Of a stretch of DNA of 63,024 bases, positions 59,356-63,024 are shown in pieces. Within the stretch, counting starts at the first letter, position 1. Each line of letters opens with the position of its first letter. Source of the stretch: Paracraurococcus lichenis (GTDB lineage Bacteria > Pseudomonadota > Alphaproteobacteria > Acetobacterales > Acetobacteraceae); NCBI RefSeq assembly GCF_030657435.1, contig NZ_JAUTWS010000037.1:1-63024 (forward strand). The letters run 5' to 3'. A model generated the notes under the pieces. The model ran no database searches and had not been told where the DNA came from. It was given only the letters and a program-made list of their open reading frames with translations. The position numbers were made by a program, and so were the translations under genes.

Positions 59356-59375
59356 AATCGCGAGCCATTCGCATT
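59356..59375. promoter_or_regulatory. Possible Fur-type box upstream of feoA
   Basis: AATCGCGAGCCATTCGCATT is a near-palindrome with arms built on TCGCGA/TCGCATT, 34 bases before the feoA start. Iron-uptake genes are commonly Fur or Irr controlled, and position fits. The match to known boxes is loose. Confidence 0.3.
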
Positions 59376-59409
59376 TAGGTGTCCTCCTGCAAGGCGAGGT
59401 GCTTGCCGG

Positions 59410-59715
59410 ATGGCCGATGCCACTGGGCTCTCCAACGACGCTGCTGACGGCTTGCTGCCGGCTCGGTGCCTCGGCGACGCCCCGGTCGGGTTCCGCGGCA
59501 CCATCCGTGGCCTTCGCGTGCCCGCCGACGCCGTCCTGCCGGCGGCGGAGCTCGAGCGCCGGCTGATCGAGCTTGGGTTCATCGAGGGGGCGCAGGTCGA
59601 GATCCTGCATCAGGGCCTGATCGGCCGCGATCCGATCGCGATCCGCGTTGATGGCGCGACCATGGCCCTGCGCCGGAGAGAGGCCGCGGCGATCCTGGTG
59701 GAGCCGCAGGATTGA
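59410..59715 (+). CDS. feoA: Ferrous iron transport protein A
   Basis: A 101-residue protein with an SH3-like FeoA core (LGDAPVGFRGTIRGL; ERRLIELGFIEGAQVEILHQ; DPIAIRVDGATMALRRREAA). It is about 20 residues longer at the N-terminus than usual. FeoA helps FeoB import Fe2+. GAGG lies ten bases before the ATG. feoB starts 10 bases after the stop. No FeoC gene follows. Confidence 0.9.
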   Translation: MADATGLSNDAADGLLPARCLGDAPVGFRGTIRGLRVPADAVLPAAELERRLIELGFIEGAQVEILHQGLIGRDPIAIRVDGATMALRRREAAAILVEPQD

Positions 59716-59725
59716 GAGCGCCGCA

Positions 59726-61633
59726 ATGAACCAGATCGCCCAGATCCAGCGGCCCTTCCGCGTCGCGCTCGTCGGCAATCCGAATTCCGGCAAGACGGCC
59801 CTCTTCAACGCCCTCACCGGCAGCCGCCAGCACGTGGCGAACTATCCCGGCGTGACGGTCGAGAGGAAGGAAGGCAAGCTCGCCACGCCCTCCGGCCTGC
59901 CGGTGCGGCTGCTCGACCTGCCCGGCACCTATTCGCTGCGCGCCCGCAGCCCGGACGAGGTGGTGACGCGCGACACGGTCCTCGGCCGCCAGGCGGGCGA
60001 GACGGCGCCGGACCTGCTGGTCTGCGTGCTCGATGCCACCAACCTGCGGCTCTCACTGCGGCTGGTGCTGGAGCTGAAGCGCACCGGGCGGCCGCTGCTG
60101 CTCGTGCTCAACATGTTCGACATCGCCCGGCACCGTGGCATCGAGATCGACCTGCAGGCGCTCTCGCAGGCGCTCGGCCTGCCGGTCGTCACCTCGGTCG
60201 CGGTGCGGCGCGGCGGCACGGAAGCGCTCCTGGCGGGGCTCGACAGGCTCGCCGATGCGGAGGCGCCGGCGGCGGCTGACGCCTGGTCGCCGCCCAATGC
60301 CGCGGAACTCCGCGCCCTGCAGCGGGAGGCCGACCGCCTCGTCGCGGCCGTCGTGCGGACGCCGCGGCGCCCGGATACCCTGACCCGGCGGCTCGATGCC
60401 GTGCTGCTGCACCCTGTCGCCGGGCTGCTGATCCTGCTGCTGGTGCTCTTCCTGATGTTCCAGGCGGTGTTCAGTTGGGCGCAGCCGGCGATGGACCTCA
60501 TCGAGGCCGCCTTCGAGGCGCTGGGCGCGGCGACGGGGGCCTTGCTGCCCGAGAGCGGCGCCCTCGGCCTGCTGCGCAGCTTCCTGCAGGACGGGCTGAT
60601 CTCCGGCGTCGGCAGCGTGCTGGTCTTCCTGCCGCAGATCCTCATCCTCTTCCTCTTCATCCTCCTGCTGGAGGATTTCGGCTACATGGCGCGGGCCGCC
60701 TTCCTGATGGACCGCATCATGGGCGGCGCCGGCCTGCATGGCCGCGCCTTCATCCCGCTGCTCTCGAGCTTCGCCTGCGCCATCCCCGGCATCATGGCGA
60801 CGCGCGTCATCGACAGCCGGCGGGACCGGCTGGCGACGATCCTGGTCGCGCCGCTGATGACCTGCTCGGCCCGCATTCCGGTCTATACGCTGATCATCGG
60901 CGCCTTCATCCCGAACCGGCCGGTCGGCGGCGGCGCGCTCGGATGGATCGGGCTGCAGGGGCTCGTCATGTTCGGCCTCTATGCCCTCGGCATCGCCAGC
61001 GCCCTCGGCATGTCCTTCGCGTTTCGCCGGCTGCTCTGGCGGCGGACCCCGACCGAGCCCTTCATGCTGGAACTGCCGGACTACAAGCTGCCGCGGCTGC
61101 GCAACATCGGCCTCGGCCTGTGGCAGCGGGCGCGGGCCTTCCTGCGCCGCGCCGGGACGATCATCCTCGGCATGATGGTGGTGGTCTGGTTCCTCTCCTC
61201 GGTGCCGCCGGCGCCGGACGGCGCGACGGAACCGGCCATCGACTACAGCTTCGCCGCCATGATCGGGAAGGCGGTGGAGCCGGTGCTCGCGCCGGTCGGG
61301 TTCAACTGGCAGATCAGCATGGCGCTGATCCCCGGCATGGCGGCACGGGAGGTGGCGGTCGCCTCGCTCGGCACAGTCTATGCGGTCGGCGATGCGGAGC
61401 GCTCGCCGGCGCAACTCGGGCAGGCCCTGGCGGCGCATTGGAGCCTGGCGACGGCGCTGGCCCTGCTCGCCTGGTACGTCTTCGCGCCGCAATGCGTGGC
61501 GACGCTCGGCGTGATCCGCCGCGAGACGAACAGCCGACGATGGATGTGGCTGACCTTCGGCTACATGCTCCTGCTCGCCTATGTCGCGGCCTTCATCACC
61601 TTCCAGGGGGCGCGCCTGCTGGGCATGGCCTGA
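59726..61633 (+). CDS. feoB: Ferrous iron transport protein B
   Basis: The 635-residue FeoB has a G domain: ALVGNPNSGKTALFNALTGS (G1) near residue 15, NYPGVT (G2), LLDLPGTYSLRARSPDE (G3), LNMFD (G4) and TSVAVRRGG (G5). Two gate domains follow with SFACAIPGIMATR, DSRRDRLATILVAPLMTCSA then RIPVYTL, and SMALIPGMAAREVAVASLGT. It drives GTP-dependent Fe2+ uptake across the inner membrane. It is shorter than E. coli FeoB but fits small alphaproteobacterial members. Confidence 0.96.
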   Translation: MNQIAQIQRPFRVALVGNPNSGKTALFNALTGSRQHVANYPGVTVERKEGKLATPSGLPVRLLDLPGTYSLRARSPDEVVTRDTVLGRQAGETAPDLLVCVLDATNLRLSLRLVLELKRTGRPLLLVLNMFDIARHRGIEIDLQALSQALGLPVVTSVAVRRGGTEALLAGLDRLADAEAPAAADAWSPPNAAELRALQREADRLVAAVVRTPRRPDTLTRRLDAVLLHPVAGLLILLLVLFLMFQAVFSWAQPAMDLIEAAFEALGAATGALLPESGALGLLRSFLQDGLISGVGSVLVFLPQILILFLFILLLEDFGYMARAAFLMDRIMGGAGLHGRAFIPLLSSFACAIPGIMATRVIDSRRDRLATILVAPLMTCSARIPVYTLIIGAFIPNRPVGGGALGWIGLQGLVMFGLYALGIASALGMSFAFRRLLWRRTPTEPFMLELPDYKLPRLRNIGLGLWQRARAFLRRAGTIILGMMVVVWFLSSVPPAPDGATEPAIDYSFAAMIGKAVEPVLAPVGFNWQISMALIPGMAAREVAVASLGTVYAVGDAERSPAQLGQALAAHWSLATALALLAWYVFAPQCVATLGVIRRETNSRRWMWLTFGYMLLLAYVAAFITFQGARLLGMA

Positions 61634-61713
61634 GCGAGGGCGACCGGATCGGCGGTCGTCATGATAGGCGCATTGCGAAAGTCTGCTTGGTCAGGCCGCC
61701 GCAAACTTCGCGG

Positions 61714-61743
61714 CGCCCCATCCCTGACCCCGATCATGGGGCG
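61714..61743. terminator. 8-bp hairpin after feoB
   Basis: CGCCCCAT at 61714-61721 pairs perfectly with ATGGGGCG at 61736-61743. It lies 80 bases after the feoB stop. No U tract. The rest of the 309-base spacer holds no convincing gene; a 12-codon frame at 61769 has GGAGAG upstream but no other support. Confidence 0.4.
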
Positions 61744-61942
61744 GATCACACCGGCCCCGGAGAGAACCATGACCCCGCCAGCCGTCAGCCCCCACTTCGG
61801 CGCTTGACCTGGATGATCCGATTGGCGAACGGATGATGAGCCCGGCCGGCATGGCGCCTCCGCAGGGACAGGGAGAGCGCCTGCACCCCAGTGGCGGACA
61901 TCACCGGCCCTGCACCCGTCGGATCGCTGGAAGGGAGCCGTC

Positions 61943-62680
61943 ATGTCATTGCAGGGAGTCCTGACCAGCCTTTTCCTGCCGCCGCTGCTCCTGGCCCTGG
62001 TGTGCCTCGGTGCGGGTTTGCTCGCCTGGCAAGGGCGGCGCGGTGCGGGGGCGCTCGCCGCGCTCGCCGCGTTCGGACTGCTCCTGCTGGCGACGCCTTT
62101 CGCTGCCGGTCATCTGACCGCGCCGCTGGAGGCCCGGGCGTCGGCGGCCCCGGCTCCGATGGCACCTCCAGGGGCCATTGTCGTGCTGGGTGGGGAAATG
62201 GCTTACGGCGCGGCGGGGCCGGAGGTCGGACCGCTGACGCTGGAGCGGTTGCGGGCCGCAGCGGCCCTGCACCGGCGCACCGGGCTGCCGCTGCTGGTGA
62301 CGGGGGGGCCGCTCTCGGCCGGGGCGCCGCCCATTGCCGTGTTGATGGCGGCGAGCCTCGCGGCCGATTTCGGTACGCCGGTCCGCTGGGTTGAGCCGAG
62401 GGCACGCGATACGCGGGAGAATGCCCTCTTCGCCGCTGCGATGCTGCGGGCTGAGCGGATCGATGCGGCGCTGGTGGTCAGCCATGCCTGGCATCTTCCG
62501 CGGGCGCTGGCGGCATTCGAACGAGCCGGGTTCATGGTCGGTCCGGCGCCCGTGCGCATCGGCCGGCGCCCGGCCGGCGTCATGTCCGATTGGGTGCCGC
62601 GCCCGGACCATCTGGCGCGGAGCTGGTTCGCGATCCGCGAATGGGCGGGACTTCTCGTCTACCGTCTACGCGACGGGTGA
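61943..62680 (+). CDS. YdcF family protein (DUF218)
   Basis: The 245-residue protein has two N-terminal membrane helices (LFLPPLLLALVCLGAGLLAW; ALAALAAFGLLLLATPFAAG) then a DUF218 domain: GAIVVLGGEMAYGA, LTLERLRAAAALHRRTGLPL, LVTGGPLSAGAPPIAVLMA, RDTRENALFAAAMLRAERID, and ALVVSHAWHLPRALAAFERA. YdcF-like proteins bind SAM-like ligands or act in envelope glycan processing (ElyC group). GGAGCCGTC precedes the ATG. Confidence 0.88.
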   Translation: MSLQGVLTSLFLPPLLLALVCLGAGLLAWQGRRGAGALAALAAFGLLLLATPFAAGHLTAPLEARASAAPAPMAPPGAIVVLGGEMAYGAAGPEVGPLTLERLRAAAALHRRTGLPLLVTGGPLSAGAPPIAVLMAASLAADFGTPVRWVEPRARDTRENALFAAAMLRAERIDAALVVSHAWHLPRALAAFERAGFMVGPAPVRIGRRPAGVMSDWVPRPDHLARSWFAIREWAGLLVYRLRDG

Positions 62681-62942
62681 ATAACGTAATGTATTTGCAA
62701 TAGAATTCCTTGAGACATGCCACGAAGTCGAATTTATATTACGACTCATCACAAAATCTGATCCTAAAACAGTATTGCAGATTGTACAATTTATCTGAAG
62801 TCACTTCTGCCTTATCGCGTTCTTTTTCCGGGCTCGGCCGAGTTGCAGCGCGAATTGTCACTTGACCGTGTAAAAACAATGTTTTTTACGAAATTAAGCT
62901 GATCTTGCAGCCAGACCCCCAACTGTTGCAGGTACGAATCAG
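62681..62942. other. AT-rich intergenic region with an inverted repeat
   Basis: About 260 bases, visibly much richer in A and T than the rest of the window. CGTGTAAAAAC (62867-62877) and GTTTTTTACG (62881-62890) form a near-perfect inverted repeat; it may be an operator or terminator. This is likely the upstream region of the gene that starts at 62943. Confidence 0.45.
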
Positions 62943-63024
62943 ATGGAACAGACGACCAAGATCAACCGATCCGGCTTGGCCAATAGCCACTCGGATGGAT
63001 TGGCCGACGAGGATATTCCCCACC
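62943..63024 (+). CDS. Start of an unidentified gene cut by the window edge
   Basis: From the ATG at 62943 the frame stays open for 27 codons to the window end (MEQTTKINRSGLANSHSDGL, then ADEDIPH). The sequence is polar, without a signal peptide. Too little is visible to assign a function. There is no strong ribosome binding site. Its position after a long AT-rich region suggests a regulated or transferred gene. Confidence 0.4.
   Translation, partial: MEQTTKINRSGLANSHSDGLADEDIPH

Noticed and set aside
61769..61807. Twelve-codon frame with GGAGAG upstream, after feoB
   Set aside because: No conservation evidence, composition like surrounding spacer, and likely chance; not annotated as a gene.
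1..63024. CRISPR array, rRNA or tRNA genes, phage or conjugation modules
   Set aside because: No evenly spaced repeats, no rRNA-like segments, no cloverleaf sequences and no recognisable phage or type IV secretion proteins were seen.

Overview
The window is very GC-rich, uses GTG and TTG starts freely, and carries gene families and gene orders typical of Rhodospirillales/Acetobacteraceae. Examples are cobS-cobT beside a J-domain protein and BolA, DUF3126, the nadD-rsfS-rlmH block downstream of proA, and a fused shikimate kinase/3-dehydroquinate synthase. A Roseomonas-like alphaproteobacterial chromosome is the best guess. I saw no rRNA, tRNA, CRISPR array, prophage module or conjugation module.

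Left part (1-16400): an accessory, partly decayed zone. It opens inside an IS256-type transposase. A secreted alpha/beta-hydrolase and an MBL-fold hydrolase follow, then three broken genes: a fasciclin protein and a small membrane-anchored protein, each stopped by a single in-frame UAG, and a truncated TolB-like/TPR protein. Next is a minus-strand unit of a DUF1302 outer-membrane-type protein, a DUF1329 protein and a SARP-like regulator with TolB-like and TPR domains. Then come 3-hydroxybutyrate dehydrogenase, a BASS-type transporter coupled to a small secreted protein, and an orphan exosortase flanked by two transposase remnants.

Middle part (16446-50700): mostly core genome. NnrU, rlmH, rsfS, nadD, proA, a phytase-like esterase, cobT, cobS and the J-domain protein lie on the minus strand; bolA, DUF3126 and two small proteins lie on the plus strand. 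glnE-bcp diverge from a giant AsmA/YhdP-like protein with 17 bp between the start codons. An AT-richer methyltransferase gene with its own promoter and operator-like palindrome, plus a truncated chemoreceptor, interrupt this block before tyrS and anmK. After these come a DUF2889 protein, a multi-PAS HisKA_2 kinase, aroKB, xerD, a Phd/VapC-type toxin-antitoxin pair with an operator palindrome, a methyltransferase, accA, an AI-2E-family transporter and a coiled-coil protein.

Right part (50780-63024): periplasmic and catabolic genes. These are a DUF2141 protein, a cupin, two orphan ABC substrate-binding proteins, a Tat-type amidohydrolase, an M20 amidohydrolase and a methyltransferase. Then come an IS5-like remnant, feoA-feoB with a possible Fur site, a YdcF-like protein, and an AT-rich spacer leading into a gene cut by the window edge.

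I found no complete new defence or mobile system. The strongest unusual items are the histone-H1-like Lys/Ala/Pro extension on RsfS with an apparent AUC start context, the CUG start context of xerD, two neighbouring genes each broken only by one amber codon, the DUF1302/DUF1329/SARP unit with its palindromic upstream region, the AT-rich methyltransferase island, and the orphan exosortase between transposase scars.
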